Shown: positions 30,532-41,750 of the stretch, in pieces
Layout: each line of letters begins with the position of its first letter
Position numbering within the stretch: the stretch's first letter is position 1
Assembly (NCBI GenBank): GCA_958295845.1
Contig: OY282376.1
Span: 3,795,022 to 3,859,021, forward strand
Direction of reading: 5' to 3'
Source: Caldilineaceae bacterium
Lineage (GTDB): Bacteria; Chloroflexota; Anaerolineae; Caldilineales; Caldilineaceae
Length of the DNA: 64,000 bases
Position numbers and translations under genes: made by a program
Notes under the pieces: model-generated
The model's database searches: none
The model's input: the letters and a program-made list of their open reading frames with translations, nothing else
Told to the model about the DNA's origin: nothing

Positions 30532-31803
30532 CTATGCCTTGACCAGGTCGGGCTGGCCGGCGCCATTGGTCGCGACCGTTTCGGCAAAGGACTCGGCTAC
30601 GTTGTCGGTGGCATGCTCGTCGAAGCTGGGCATGCCGCAGAACTGTTCGTAATCGATCAACTCGATTACGGAAGGGTCGTCGCCGCAGACAGGGCAGTCT
30701 ACGTCACGATTCACTGTCAGCGTACGGAAGGTCATGTCGAGCGTGTCGATCATGAGCAGCTTGCCGGAAAGAGCCTCACCTATGCCAACGATCAGCTTGA
30801 TTGCTTCGATCGCCTGGATCGAGCCTACGATACCGGGCAGGACGCCCAGCACGCCGGCTTCGGCGCAGCTTGGCACCTCGCCTGGCGGGGGCGGGTCCGG
30901 GTAGAGGCAGCGGTAGCAAGGGCTGTCGGCGTCTGCCTGTTCCGGCTGATAGACGGTAACCTGCCCCTCGAACATGAAGATACTGGCGTCCACGAGAGGG
31001 ATGCCGAGCATCTGGCAGGCGTCGTTCACCAGATAGCGGGTCGGGAAGTTGTCGGAGCCGTTGATGACGACGTCGTAGCCCTGCATGATCTCGAAGGCGT
31101 TGTGGCTCGTGATCGGTTCGCGATAGCCCACCACGTTGACGTCGGGATTAATCTCGGCGATGCGGTCGCGGGCCGATTCAACTTTGGGGCGGCCCACGTC
31201 GCTTTCGCCGTGGAGCACCTGGCGTTGCAGGTTGGACACGTCGACCACGTCAAAGTCGATGATGCCGAGCTGGCCAACACCGGCCGCGGCCAGGTAAATA
31301 GCTGCCGGACTGCCCAGCCCGCCGGCGCCAATCATGAGCACCTTGCTGTCGAGGAGCTTGATCTGTCCCTCTTCGCCGATTTCGTCCAGAATCGTGTGAC
31401 GGCTATAGCGTATGCCCTGCTCGTCGGAGAGCACCGTGGGCACCTTAAATGGCAGTCCCGCGTTTTTCCAGCCGCCGAATCCACCGTTAAGCGAGTAGAC
31501 GTCGGTGTAGCCCATTTCCTTCACATTTCGAGCGGCCAGCAACGAGCGCACGCCGCCGGCACAGTAGATCACCACGGGCTGGGTTCGGTCGGGCTGATGC
31601 TGCTCGATCTGCAGCTCCAGGTGACCGCGCGGCAAGAATGACGCGTCGGGAATATGTCCCTGAACCCATTCATCGCGCTCACGAATGTCGATGAGCGTCA
31701 TTGCGTCACCGCTGTCGACACGGTTCTTCATCTCGTTGACCGTGATCTCCTGGACCTCGCTTCTTGCCAACTGCAGCAGTTGATCTCGGTTGAGTTGCGC
31801 CAT
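30532..31803 (-). CDS. Rhodanese-ThiF/MoeB fusion activating the sulfur carrier (MoeZ-like)
   Basis: Predicted to adenylate the C-terminal Gly of CysO and transfer sulfur to form a thiocarboxylate. An N-terminal rhodanese domain (about residues 15-118) has the persulfide Cys C81 in IYCAGGVRS. The ThiF/MoeB domain (about 125-390) has GAGGLGSPA (159-167), a DFDVVDVSNLQRQ segment and zinc Cys pairs C296/C299 and C370/C373. Mycobacterial MoeZ has rhodanese at the C-terminus, so the domain order here is reversed. The gene starts 3 bp after the cysO stop. Confidence 0.93.
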   Translation of the reverse strand: MAQLNRDQLLQLARSEVQEITVNEMKNRVDSGDAMTLIDIRERDEWVQGHIPDASFLPRGHLELQIEQHQPDRTQPVVIYCAGGVRSLLAARNVKEMGYTDVYSLNGGFGGWKNAGLPFKVPTVLSDEQGIRYSRHTILDEIGEEGQIKLLDSKVLMIGAGGLGSPAAIYLAAAGVGQLGIIDFDVVDVSNLQRQVLHGESDVGRPKVESARDRIAEINPDVNVVGYREPITSHNAFEIMQGYDVVINGSDNFPTRYLVNDACQMLGIPLVDASIFMFEGQVTVYQPEQADADSPCYRCLYPDPPPPGEVPSCAEAGVLGVLPGIVGSIQAIEAIKLIVGIGEALSGKLLMIDTLDMTFRTLTVNRDVDCPVCGDDPSVIELIDYEQFCGMPSFDEHATDNVAESFAETVATNGAGQPDLVKA

Positions 31804-31806
31804 AGT

Positions 31807-32085
31807 TCACCTGCTCCCCCCGGCCATCGCCGGCACAATTGAAATCTTATCGCTCTCGCCGACGGTCGTCGCCAGCCCGTCCAGGGTGCGAATCTCGTCG
31901 TCGTTGCGGAAGACGTTAATGAACCGTTTTACGTTACCGTTTTCGTCCAAAAGCCTCTCACCGATGCCGGGGTAGCTGCCTTCCAGTTGACCAATCACTT
32001 CGCCAACCGTTGATCCGGTCGCTTCCACCTTCGACTGACCGGCGGTGAAGCGGCGCAGTGCGGTCGGCACAAACACAGTTGCCAT
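31807..32085 (-). CDS. cysO: CysO-like ubiquitin-fold sulfur carrier with two-residue tail
   Basis: Beta-grasp sulfur carrier (MoaD/ThiS/CysO class) that delivers sulfide as a C-terminal thiocarboxylate. The 92-aa product begins MATVFVPTALRRFT and ends PAMAGGSR. CysO of M. tuberculosis ends in Gly-Gly, so here Ser-Arg must be removed before activation. AAGGAG precedes ATG 32085. It is directly followed by the adenylating gene, with cysM further on and a JAMM protease upstream, matching a complete cysteine-forming set. The two-residue tail resembles QbsE-type carriers that need JAMM processing. Confidence 0.93.
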   Translation of the reverse strand: MATVFVPTALRRFTAGQSKVEATGSTVGEVIGQLEGSYPGIGERLLDENGNVKRFINVFRNDDEIRTLDGLATTVGESDKISIVPAMAGGSR

Positions 32086-32148
32086 TCTTCGGCTCTCCTT
32101 TTTCTGATCGAATTCGTACAGAGTGATCGCGGCCCGAAGCGACCCCAC

Positions 32149-32183
32149 AAAAAAGCCGGAACCATCATAGCGATGAGTCCGGC
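32149..32183 (-). terminator. Hairpin with T run in the cysO leader
   Basis: On the minus strand GCCGGA and TCCGGC pair, with an inner CATC/GATG stem, followed by six T. It lies 64 nt before the cysO start in a roughly 470-nt gap after the JAMM gene. It may end the JAMM transcript or act as an attenuator for cysO. I found no convincing T-box or known riboswitch motif here. Confidence 0.6.
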
Positions 32184-32554
32184 GTCTGATATCCACCTTG
32201 GCACGGTATCCCGATTCCAAGCGCTTGTCGAAGTGTTCCTGCGCCAACTGATATGGACTGGCGTCACTGCGACCGTGGAAACTTCCGTCGAGTGCGGGCC
32301 AAATGACAAGCGAACGCCCTCATCGCTCCTGCTCCGGACAGCGGGAAACCTCCAGCGTCGTGCTGGCGGCGCCCGCTAGGGACACGAGCAAGTTTTCAGG
32401 TAAGTTGCCTGCATTAGAGCATGCATCAGGATTAGAATGCCTGAGTATTGTTTTCCTGGCCGACACTATAGTTCTTGTAGCGACAAAAGTCAAACTGTCG
32501 GAAGGGGAAAGTAGGCGCCAGTTGGCGGACCGACTTGCTGTCGCCTCAGAGAGG
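32184..32554. other. Gene-free interval between cysO and the JAMM gene
   Basis: No convincing reading frame. Together with the hairpin above it makes a long untranslated leader for cysO if transcription runs through from the JAMM gene. Confidence 0.55.
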
Positions 32555-33166
32555 CTACACGCCCTCGACCACTTGCACCGGGAATTCTGTAACGCCGACG
32601 ACCCGAAAGTCTTCAACTGTGCCCGTTTCGTCAACGGCAAATACAATGTAGAGGGGAGGCGCCGTCGCGTTGAGGAAATCCCCGAGTTCCTGCGGCAGGG
32701 TGGCGCCGGCGGCGTGATAGTAACCGAACAGACCGGGCCTGACTTCATCGAAAGGGATGGCGTTTCGAGCTGCGTCCAGATCGGCGTCGGGCCAGTGCGG
32801 CTCCATGCGAAAGGCCCTAATGGCCGGTGCGTCGTGGAATTCCAGCGAGCAGATGAGGTAGTAGGTTTCAGGGTAGTGGGCGTTCCAGGCATCGGTGGCC
32901 GATGGGTAGGCGACCGAAACGGGATGTGAGTGGTAGATCGCCACCATTTCGTCGCCCGCCTCTTCAAACTCGAACTGTTTCAGGAGCGTCTGCGGGTCAA
33001 CGTCGTAGTTGTCTATTCTGTCCTCGGCCAGGTTGCGGGCTCGGTAGAGCTGTGTCGCGCGTCCGTTCCTTCCTCGCAGGATTCCGCAAATCTCTTCAGG
33101 TTTCCCTTCGCGGGCGTGGTCGACTATGCCGTCGTAGACTGTCCGGGCCAGGTGGACAATGCTCAT
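32555..33166 (-). CDS. JAMM/MPN-domain metalloprotease (Mec-like)
   Basis: Zinc isopeptidase-like enzyme. In M. tuberculosis Mec releases cysteine from the CysO-Cys adduct. The product is 203 aa from ATG 33166 (AGGAG 6 nt upstream). The JAMM ligands are visible: E25 (EEICGI), H79-S-H81 and S89-x2-D92, with seven residues between H81 and S89. About 75 residues follow the domain and resemble no family I recall; Mec itself is about 146 aa. Here it may do two jobs: trim Ser-Arg from the carrier and free the product. It is separated from cysO by a long leader but is on the same strand. Confidence 0.9.
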   Translation of the reverse strand: MSIVHLARTVYDGIVDHAREGKPEEICGILRGRNGRATQLYRARNLAEDRIDNYDVDPQTLLKQFEFEEAGDEMVAIYHSHPVSVAYPSATDAWNAHYPETYYLICSLEFHDAPAIRAFRMEPHWPDADLDAARNAIPFDEVRPGLFGYYHAAGATLPQELGDFLNATAPPLYIVFAVDETGTVEDFRVVGVTEFPVQVVEGV

Positions 33167-33342
33167 GGGAAGCTCCTGAGAGAAATTGCTATGGTCGCCG
33201 TTCATTGCCATTTGGGAGTCTTGGAAATTGTACATTCAGTTCCGGCAAAATTGCTAAAGCAGTGTGGCCCGGCTTGGACTCTGACGAGGCCCGGTGAAGA
33301 CGGTAGAGCCGGCGGGGGGGCATGCGAAATCAGGGAAAGGAA

Positions 33343-33371
33343 TTGAAAAACCTTGGCCGCTATGATACGAT
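33343..33371 (+). promoter_or_regulatory. Promoter of the CHAT gene
   Basis: TTGAAA (33343-33348) and TACGAT (33366-33371) are separated by exactly 17 bp. They lie about 75 bp before the CHAT ATG, which has AAGGAAGGGG just upstream. Confidence 0.5.
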
Positions 33372-33447
33372 CCTGCCCACCGCTTCAAACAGTTTTGGCC
33401 CGCAACCCGGTACAGGTTCATTGGACTCCCGGTAAGGAAGGGGAAGC

Positions 33448-35637
<2,190 letters not shown>

Positions 35638-35660
35638 ACGCAGCCGGAACCTATTCAGCC

Positions 35661-38327
35661 ATGACAACCCCGATGCGCCGTCAATTCCTCATGTTGAAAA
35701 GCCAGCACCCGGACTGCATTCTGCTGTTCCGCCTGGGGGACTTTTACGAAGCCTTCGATAGCGACGCCGAAATCGTGGCCGAGGTCTGCGATGTTGCGCT
35801 AACAAGCCGGCCCGTGGGCAACAGCCAGCGCGCACCGCTGGCGGGCGTTCCCTATCACAGCGTTGAAGGCTACCTGGCGAAACTGGTGGAGGCCGGTCAC
35901 AAAGTTGCGATCGCTGAGCAGGTCAGCGAGCCGGGATCGGGACTGGTGGATAGGGAGATCCAGCAGGTAGTCACCAAGGGCACGATCGCTGAACCCTCGA
36001 TGCTGGACGACGACCGCAACAACTACCTGGTTGCGGTTCTGTTCAACGCGCGCGGCGATGAGGCCGGCATCGCCTTTTGTGACATCACCACCGGCGAGTT
36101 CGCGGCGACACAGGTCGGCAGCAGTGGATCGGCTGAAACCGAGCAGCGTTTGGGGGAGGAGCTGGCACGTCTGCAACCCAGCGAGTTGATCACGGCCGAG
36201 TGGGATTTCGAAGAGAGCCGACTTGCTCCCTTGATCGCCAGTTTGCAAGCAGTCGTTTCCCCAATTGAAGCCTGGCAAGTGGAGCTTGACACGGCCCGCA
36301 GTGCGCTGCAACGGCATCTCGGCGTTCGCAGCCTGGACGGATTCGGCTTGCAGGAAAGGCCGCAGGCTGTGCGGGCCGCTGCCGCAATTCTTGCCTATTT
36401 GCAGGAGATGCAGCCCGGCGCGCTCACGCAGCTGGTCAGACTGCATAGCTATTCGGTAAGCGAGTTCATGGTGTTGGACGACTCCACGCGGCGCAACCTT
36501 GAGTTGACGGAAACGATTCGCGGCGGCGACGTACGCGGCAGCCTGCTTGGCGTGTTGGACGAGACGCTGACACCCATGGGGGGACGCCTGTTGCGGAACT
36601 GGCTGGGGCGACCACTGCTCGACATCGCCCTCATCAGTGAGAGGTTGGAGGCTGTCCAAGCACTGGTGGGCGATTCCAGCTTGCGGGGGCAGATACGGGA
36701 CAGGTTACGGGGAATGGGGGACCTGGAGCGCTGGATTAACCGCATCTCCCAGGCCAAGGCGCTGCCGCGCGATCTGCTCGGTGTGCGGGAAATACTCGGT
36801 GACGCCCCGGGACTGCGCGAGTTGATCATGGCTTCCAGCGCGGACTCAGAATGGGGGCAGATGGACGGGCCGTCACCTGGTACCTCAGCCGACTCTTTTT
36901 TCGAGAAGATGATGGACAGACTGCCGGACTGCTCGCACGCCTTCGAGCTTCTGCAGCGGGCGATTGACGATGAGCCTTCAGCCACGCTGGCGAATCCGGG
37001 CATTATCCGGCCCGGCTACAGCGAAGAACTGGATGCAATTGTAGAAGGCAGCCGGCACGCAAAGGAGTGGGTCGCCGCGCTTGAAAATGTAGAACGCGCC
37101 CGCCTCAATATTCCAAGTCTGAAGGTCAGCTACAACAAGGTCTTCGGCTACTACATCGAAGTGACAAACACGCATGCGGGCAAGGTGCCGGAAGACTATA
37201 TCCGCAAGCAAACGCTGACCAACGCTGAACGCTACATAACGCCCGAGCTCAAGGAATATGAATCACAGATCCTCAACGCTGACGAGCGCCGTCTGGCGCT
37301 GGAGCAGGCGCTTTTCCGCCAAGTCTGCACCGAACTGAGCGCGCACGCCGACGGGATCCGCTGCCTCGCCGAAGGGCTGGCCCTGCTTGACGTGTACGCG
37401 TCGATGGCGGAGGTCGCGGTCAAGCGTCGTTACTGCCGCCCTGAGATCGACGACGGCGCCGCTATCACGATCACGGGAGGGCGGCACCCGGTTGTGGAAC
37501 TGACGAGCGACGAGCCCTTTGTTCCCAACGACGTGCATCTCTCGCCCGGGGAGCTCATTCATATCCTGACGGGACCGAACATGTCGGGCAAGTCCACTTA
37601 TCTGCGGCAGACGGCCCTGATCTCGCTGCTGGCGCAGATAGGCTCTTTTGTGCCCGCGACTTCGGCTCAGATCGGCGTTGTCGATCGCATCTTCACACGC
37701 ATTGGCGCAAGCGACGAGCTCCACCGCGGGCAGTCCACCTTCATGGTCGAGATGATTGAGACGGCCAACATCCTCAACCACGCCAGCGAACGCAGTCTGC
37801 TGATACTGGACGAGATCGGTCGCGGCACCAGTACATACGACGGGCTGGCCATTGCCTGGGCGGTGGTGGAGCATATACACAACAGCCCGTCGCTGCGAGC
37901 CAAGACGCAATTCGCAACCCACTACCACGAACTGACCGACCTGGCCGACCGGCTGCCACAGATTGTCAACTACAATGTGGCCGTTGACGACAGCGGCGAC
38001 GACGTTGTCTTCCTGCGCAGGATCCTGCCTGGCCGGGCCGACAGGTCCTATGGCGTGCACGTGGCGCAGATGGCTGGGTTGCCGAGAGGGGTAGTGCGGA
38101 GGGCGGGTGAAATTCTTCTTGAGCTGGAGGCCTCCGGCGCGGCCGGCCCGTCGACACTGCTGGACCAGACGCCCGGCCGCAAACAGAAGGAGGCCATGCA
38201 GGTTGGTCTCTTCGCCACCGACCACCCGGTCGTGGAGTCGCTGCGGTCGCTGGAGGTTGACGCGCTGTCACCTCTCGAGGCGCTCAACCGGCTCTATGAA
38301 CTGCGTCAGATGGCTGAGAAGAGCTGA
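35661..38327 (+). CDS. mutS: DNA mismatch repair protein MutS
   Basis: Recognises mismatches and activates repair. The 888-aa product has the mismatch-reading F28-x-E30 motif (GDFYEAF), connector, clamp and lever domains, and the C-terminal ATPase with Walker A GPNMSGKST (about 638-646), the STFMVEMIE segment and Walker B LLILDEIGRGTST. Length fits MutS1. It lies 23 bp after the CHAT gene and has no good ribosome site of its own, so it may be translated from a shared transcript. No mutL is nearby. Confidence 0.98.
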   Translation: MTTPMRRQFLMLKSQHPDCILLFRLGDFYEAFDSDAEIVAEVCDVALTSRPVGNSQRAPLAGVPYHSVEGYLAKLVEAGHKVAIAEQVSEPGSGLVDREIQQVVTKGTIAEPSMLDDDRNNYLVAVLFNARGDEAGIAFCDITTGEFAATQVGSSGSAETEQRLGEELARLQPSELITAEWDFEESRLAPLIASLQAVVSPIEAWQVELDTARSALQRHLGVRSLDGFGLQERPQAVRAAAAILAYLQEMQPGALTQLVRLHSYSVSEFMVLDDSTRRNLELTETIRGGDVRGSLLGVLDETLTPMGGRLLRNWLGRPLLDIALISERLEAVQALVGDSSLRGQIRDRLRGMGDLERWINRISQAKALPRDLLGVREILGDAPGLRELIMASSADSEWGQMDGPSPGTSADSFFEKMMDRLPDCSHAFELLQRAIDDEPSATLANPGIIRPGYSEELDAIVEGSRHAKEWVAALENVERARLNIPSLKVSYNKVFGYYIEVTNTHAGKVPEDYIRKQTLTNAERYITPELKEYESQILNADERRLALEQALFRQVCTELSAHADGIRCLAEGLALLDVYASMAEVAVKRRYCRPEIDDGAAITITGGRHPVVELTSDEPFVPNDVHLSPGELIHILTGPNMSGKSTYLRQTALISLLAQIGSFVPATSAQIGVVDRIFTRIGASDELHRGQSTFMVEMIETANILNHASERSLLILDEIGRGTSTYDGLAIAWAVVEHIHNSPSLRAKTQFATHYHELTDLADRLPQIVNYNVAVDDSGDDVVFLRRILPGRADRSYGVHVAQMAGLPRGVVRRAGEILLELEASGAAGPSTLLDQTPGRKQKEAMQVGLFATDHPVVESLRSLEVDALSPLEALNRLYELRQMAEKS

Positions 38328-38925
38328 CGCGGGTGGGATCCCTTTTCAAGACCTTAAGTCATAGCAACAGCAAAGCCATCTCCGGTGTGAGCTCACCGAA
38401 TCATTAACTGAAGTGGTGAGTGGCTTTTGACTGGGGGCTCGCGACAAGAGGCGGGGAGAAGACAAGTGGTGGGGCGAAGACTTTTTTGGCTAGACGCGTT
38501 GCCGGGGAAGAGTACACACGGTGGCTAGCAAGGGCGGGGCGTTGCGGGGGCGCAGCCCCTGCACAAGGGAGGGCCGAAGGCACGAACGCCCAAATGCAAG
38601 GAGAGAGTGAAGAGAAGAGAGGAGAGAGAAGACTGCTTTCTCCTCGTTCAGCGTCGCGAACTGACTGTGGCTGAGTAGTCACGAGTCAGAAACAAAGATG
38701 AATACCTGACGAGAGCAGGTGGTCTCGAGGGTGAGCGTGATCCTAGAAGGAGGGTTAATCTGAGGCGGACTCCTGCTTAAATCAGGCCCCAGTTGCCTCT
38801 TCATGGATTGTTGCCGGAAAGCCGATGAGTGCGGAGAAGCAGTGGTTTCTCCGCACTCTCAATGCCTGTTCGGTGGGCCTGCCCTGTGGGCCTGCCAGGC
38901 TGTCTCAACCTGGCCGTGCGTAAGA
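38328..38925. other. Gene-free interval after mutS
   Basis: About 600 bp without a convincing gene. It includes an A/G-rich stretch (about 38540-38640) and one strong inverted repeat described separately. A minus-strand frame of about 90 codons is low-complexity and unlikely to be coding. Confidence 0.6.
38827..38858. repeat. 12-bp perfect inverted repeat
   Basis: GAGTGCGGAGAA at 38827-38838 is complementary to 38847-38858, with an 8-nt loop. It lies 68 bp beyond the end of the minus-strand VOC gene and could serve as a Rho-aided terminator. No T run flanks it. Confidence 0.65.
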
Positions 38926-39363
38926 CTAACCCTCGGGCTGCGCGGCCTGACTGGGATGAATCGTCGTGCCCGGCCACATCGTCGTGACCTCACTCACGTC
39001 GACCGTGATGCCGTCGGGATCTTCGACTTTGAAGGCAGGTTGCTCCAGGTTTTCGGGATCCAGCGGCGTCTTGCCCCCAAGGCCGTCGGAGAAGATCGTG
39101 TATCCCATGTCGCGCAGTCGGATTGCGGCGGCCTTCACGTCTGGGACACCGACGCCGACATGCAGGTAGTCCAGCATTCCGCCAATGTGCTCAGGACGGT
39201 CATCGCCCTGATGCTGGAAAACGGCGAAATTGTGATAGCCGTCGGTCAGGTCGTAGCGGATTCCTCTTTCGCCGGCGACACGCAGCCCCAGACCGTCGCG
39301 CCAGAAGCGGATCGACTTGGAGAGGTCGGACGCTCGTACACCTACATGAACTAATACACTCAT
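38926..39363 (-). CDS. VOC (glyoxalase/dioxygenase fold) protein
   Basis: The 145-aa product has two beta-alpha-beta-beta-beta modules, with HVGVRASDLSKSIRFWRDGLGL at the start and DPDGITVDV near the end. These belong to the vicinal oxygen chelate superfamily, which holds glyoxalases, isomerases and dioxygenases. TAAGGAG precedes the ATG. The reaction cannot be assigned. It follows the TPP enzyme and a broken Gfo/Idh gene on the same strand, possibly a remnant of a catabolic operon. Confidence 0.85.
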   Translation of the reverse strand: MSVLVHVGVRASDLSKSIRFWRDGLGLRVAGERGIRYDLTDGYHNFAVFQHQGDDRPEHIGGMLDYLHVGVGVPDVKAAAIRLRDMGYTIFSDGLGGKTPLDPENLEQPAFKVEDPDGITVDVSEVTTMWPGTTIHPSQAAQPEG

Positions 39364-39426
39364 TCGATATTCTCCTTACATTTACAGAGAAGAGCTGAAT
39401 TGGGCTCTTGATTTCTCCGGTGTCCT

Positions 39427-41073
39427 TCAGCGGTCCCAGCGCGAGCGACGGGCTTCAAGGTTGGAATGCACGTCGATCAGGACCGTCTGCCCTTCGGCAT
39501 TGAGCCGCTGGGCCTTTTGCAGTGCCGGCACCATTTCGGCCGTCTTCTTTACAGTAATCCCGACAGCACCCATACCTTCGGCAATTTTAGCGTAGTCACC
39601 GATCATATAGCTGACGCCATATTGTGCGCGTGCGGTCTCAAAGTTGCCAGGTGGGTAGGTTGCCATACCGCCGTTGTTGAGCAGCACTGTGGTGATCGCC
39701 GCTCCTGATCGCGCCGCGGTTTCCAAGTCCATCCCCGACATCCCGAAGGCTCCGTCGCCCATCAGATTGAGACAGAATTTGTCCGGGTGGGCCAGTTTGG
39801 CGCCGATCGTGAGCGGGAGGCCGAAGCCGAGGTGCGTCGTTTTGCCCCAGCCGATGTAGCTGCTGGGTACCGTGGCGGTGTAGAAGGGGACGATTGAGTC
39901 GCGCGGCGCGCCGGCGTCGTGGGTAACGATACTGTTTTCCCAGTCGAGCGTGCGGTCGATATCGTGGATCACTCGGTACGTGTTGAGGGGCTCTTCGTCC
40001 GAGGTCAGCAGAGGCATCCACTCGTCCAGCCACGGTTTTCTGCAGGTGGCGATCTCGGCGGCGGTTTGGCGGCTGCGGTCGGCGCGGGCTCCGCCAGCCT
40101 GGCCCTTGGCCGAACTAAGCATCGCTTGAAGAGTCAGCTTGGCGTCGCCGACCAGGCCGATGTCAACCGATTCGTCCTTGTTGATGTCTTCCGGGTCGAC
40201 GGTATTGTGAATGATGAACTTGCCCGGAAGAATAATCTGGCAGTAGGGGCCGCGTGTAAGGCTGGTGCCGATTGCGAGCAGGAGATCGCACTCCTGCAGC
40301 CAGCGGTGCGCGGGCAGGGTCGTTGCACGGCTGCCGGCGCCAAGGAAGAGAGGGTGGCGCTCGTCGAAGGCTGATTTGCCCGGCATGGTGCAGAAAACGG
40401 GGACGCCAGTATACTCGGCCAACTCGCGCAGCGCGTCAGCGGCGTTCGAGAGCAAGACACCTCCGCCCGCCCAGATTACCGGTTTCTCTGCCTGCAGCAG
40501 CATCTTCACTGCCTCGTCAATGTCGGCCTGGGCGGGAACCTGCCGCATCAACGGCGGCGGCCGGTAGTCGAGCGCGCTTTCGGGAACTTCCTGATCGCAG
40601 ACGTCTGTGAGCATTTCGACTACGACCGGGCCCGGCGGCCCATTGCGCAACGCATGGAACGCTCGACGCATTACGGCCGCGACCTGGTCGGGCCGGTAGA
40701 TTGCCTCTACACGTTTGACCAGTCCTTGGTAGTTGTTCACCGCGGAGAAGTTGGGTCGCACTGACAGTTGATCGAGCTGGACTCCGCCCGGCAGGACCAG
40801 GATCGGGATGTTGTCGGCGTAGGCCTGGGCGATTCCGCCCATTGCGTTTTCGGCCCCGGCCTGGGATTGGACGGCGACGACGCCAAAGCGCTGACGGCCG
40901 CTGGTACGGCTGAACCCGTCGGCGGCCATCACTGCGCCGCGTTCGTGGCGAAAATTGATTGGCCGGATTCCGACCTGAGCGGCTGCCTCAATCAGCGGGT
41001 TGGACGGAAAGCAGGCCAACCACTCGACCCCTTCGGCTTTCAATATTGCTGCGATCGCTTGGATGCCGTTCAT
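39427..41073 (-). CDS. Thiamine-pyrophosphate enzyme, acetolactate synthase-like
   Basis: TPP-dependent enzyme of the acetohydroxyacid synthase/benzoylformate decarboxylase superfamily. The 548-aa product has the catalytic Glu in FRHERGA (E44), the central domain, and the TPP/Mg motif MGDGAFGMSGMDLET with a downstream LLNN. No small regulatory subunit is near, so a biosynthetic acetolactate synthase is unlikely. A catabolic decarboxylase or carboligase is more likely, perhaps of the sulfopyruvate, oxalyl-CoA or similar type. It overlaps the broken Gfo/Idh gene by ATGA. Confidence 0.85.
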   Translation of the reverse strand: MNGIQAIAAILKAEGVEWLACFPSNPLIEAAAQVGIRPINFRHERGAVMAADGFSRTSGRQRFGVVAVQSQAGAENAMGGIAQAYADNIPILVLPGGVQLDQLSVRPNFSAVNNYQGLVKRVEAIYRPDQVAAVMRRAFHALRNGPPGPVVVEMLTDVCDQEVPESALDYRPPPLMRQVPAQADIDEAVKMLLQAEKPVIWAGGGVLLSNAADALRELAEYTGVPVFCTMPGKSAFDERHPLFLGAGSRATTLPAHRWLQECDLLLAIGTSLTRGPYCQIILPGKFIIHNTVDPEDINKDESVDIGLVGDAKLTLQAMLSSAKGQAGGARADRSRQTAAEIATCRKPWLDEWMPLLTSDEEPLNTYRVIHDIDRTLDWENSIVTHDAGAPRDSIVPFYTATVPSSYIGWGKTTHLGFGLPLTIGAKLAHPDKFCLNLMGDGAFGMSGMDLETAARSGAAITTVLLNNGGMATYPPGNFETARAQYGVSYMIGDYAKIAEGMGAVGITVKKTAEMVPALQKAQRLNAEGQTVLIDVHSNLEARRSRWDR

Positions 41074-41750
41074 CGACGGTTCTCCGGGTAGAGTGCTGGC
41101 GTATGGTTGCTACTGTGGGGGGAGGCCCTCTTCAAGGCGTCTTTCATTTCTGGATTGGTGTGGGAAGAACGGACAGATCTACCTTCTGCGGCTGGCCGGA
41201 ATGGATTGAGGCGGTGATCGTCTCGACCATCTGTGTGGACAGGATGCCCGCGCAAGCGGTTGAGGTCGGCGGGGCTCATCATACACTGGCTGTGGCTTAC
41301 CTTGGGCGCGGCGGGATGCTTGCGCAGGGCACGTGCGGCGCCTGAAAAACGGATGGGGAAATTGAGCCTGCGCTTCGTTCCAGCCGCCTGCATGGCTTTG
41401 TGGTTGGGCAAGCAGTCGGCCGTGGTCATGGCCAACGGCTTTTCGAGGAAGAGATTGTTGCCCGCCTGCCAGGCGGCGACCGCCAGATCGGCGTGGGAGC
41501 TGTGCGAGGTGGCGATTGAAACGACGTCAACTGCTGGATCGGCGAAGACGCGTTCCGGGTCGGTGGTGGCGTATTCGGCGCTGTGTTGGGCTTGCAGCTG
41601 TTGCGCCGCGCGTTCGTGGATATCGCAGAATCCGCGCACGGCTACGCCCTCGGTGTCTGCGGCCCAGCCAGCGTGTGCCCGGCCGGCGCCGCCGCGGCCG
41701 ATGAGAGCATAACCCAGAGTTTGGGCTGTGTTCGCGTTTTCTCGCTTCAT
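41070..41750 (-). pseudogene. Gfo/Idh/MocA oxidoreductase, internally deleted and frameshifted
   Basis: Gfo/Idh/MocA proteins are NAD(P)-dependent sugar or polyol dehydrogenases of 330-380 aa. The first about 130 residues are normal, with YALIGRGGAGRAHA and EKPLAMT. After about residue 160 the sequence breaks up and ends at 226 aa. In another reading frame from about 41245 down to a stop at 41144-41146 I read STQMVETITASIHSGQP, which looks like the true Gfo/Idh C-terminus. So the middle is deleted and the tail is frameshifted. The 3' end overlaps the TPP gene start by ATGA. Confidence 0.8.

Noticed and set aside
30337..31641. 434-codon plus-strand frame
   Set aside because: Antisense to the MoeZ-like and cysM genes, a codon-bias shadow.
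32086..32554. T-box or SAM riboswitch before cysO
   Set aside because: The only T-box-like string (AAGGTGGATATCAG) lacks the core TGGNACCGCG match. No specifier loop was visible.
38404..38682. 92-codon minus-strand frame after mutS
   Set aside because: Low-complexity, no ribosome site, lies over an A/G-rich stretch.
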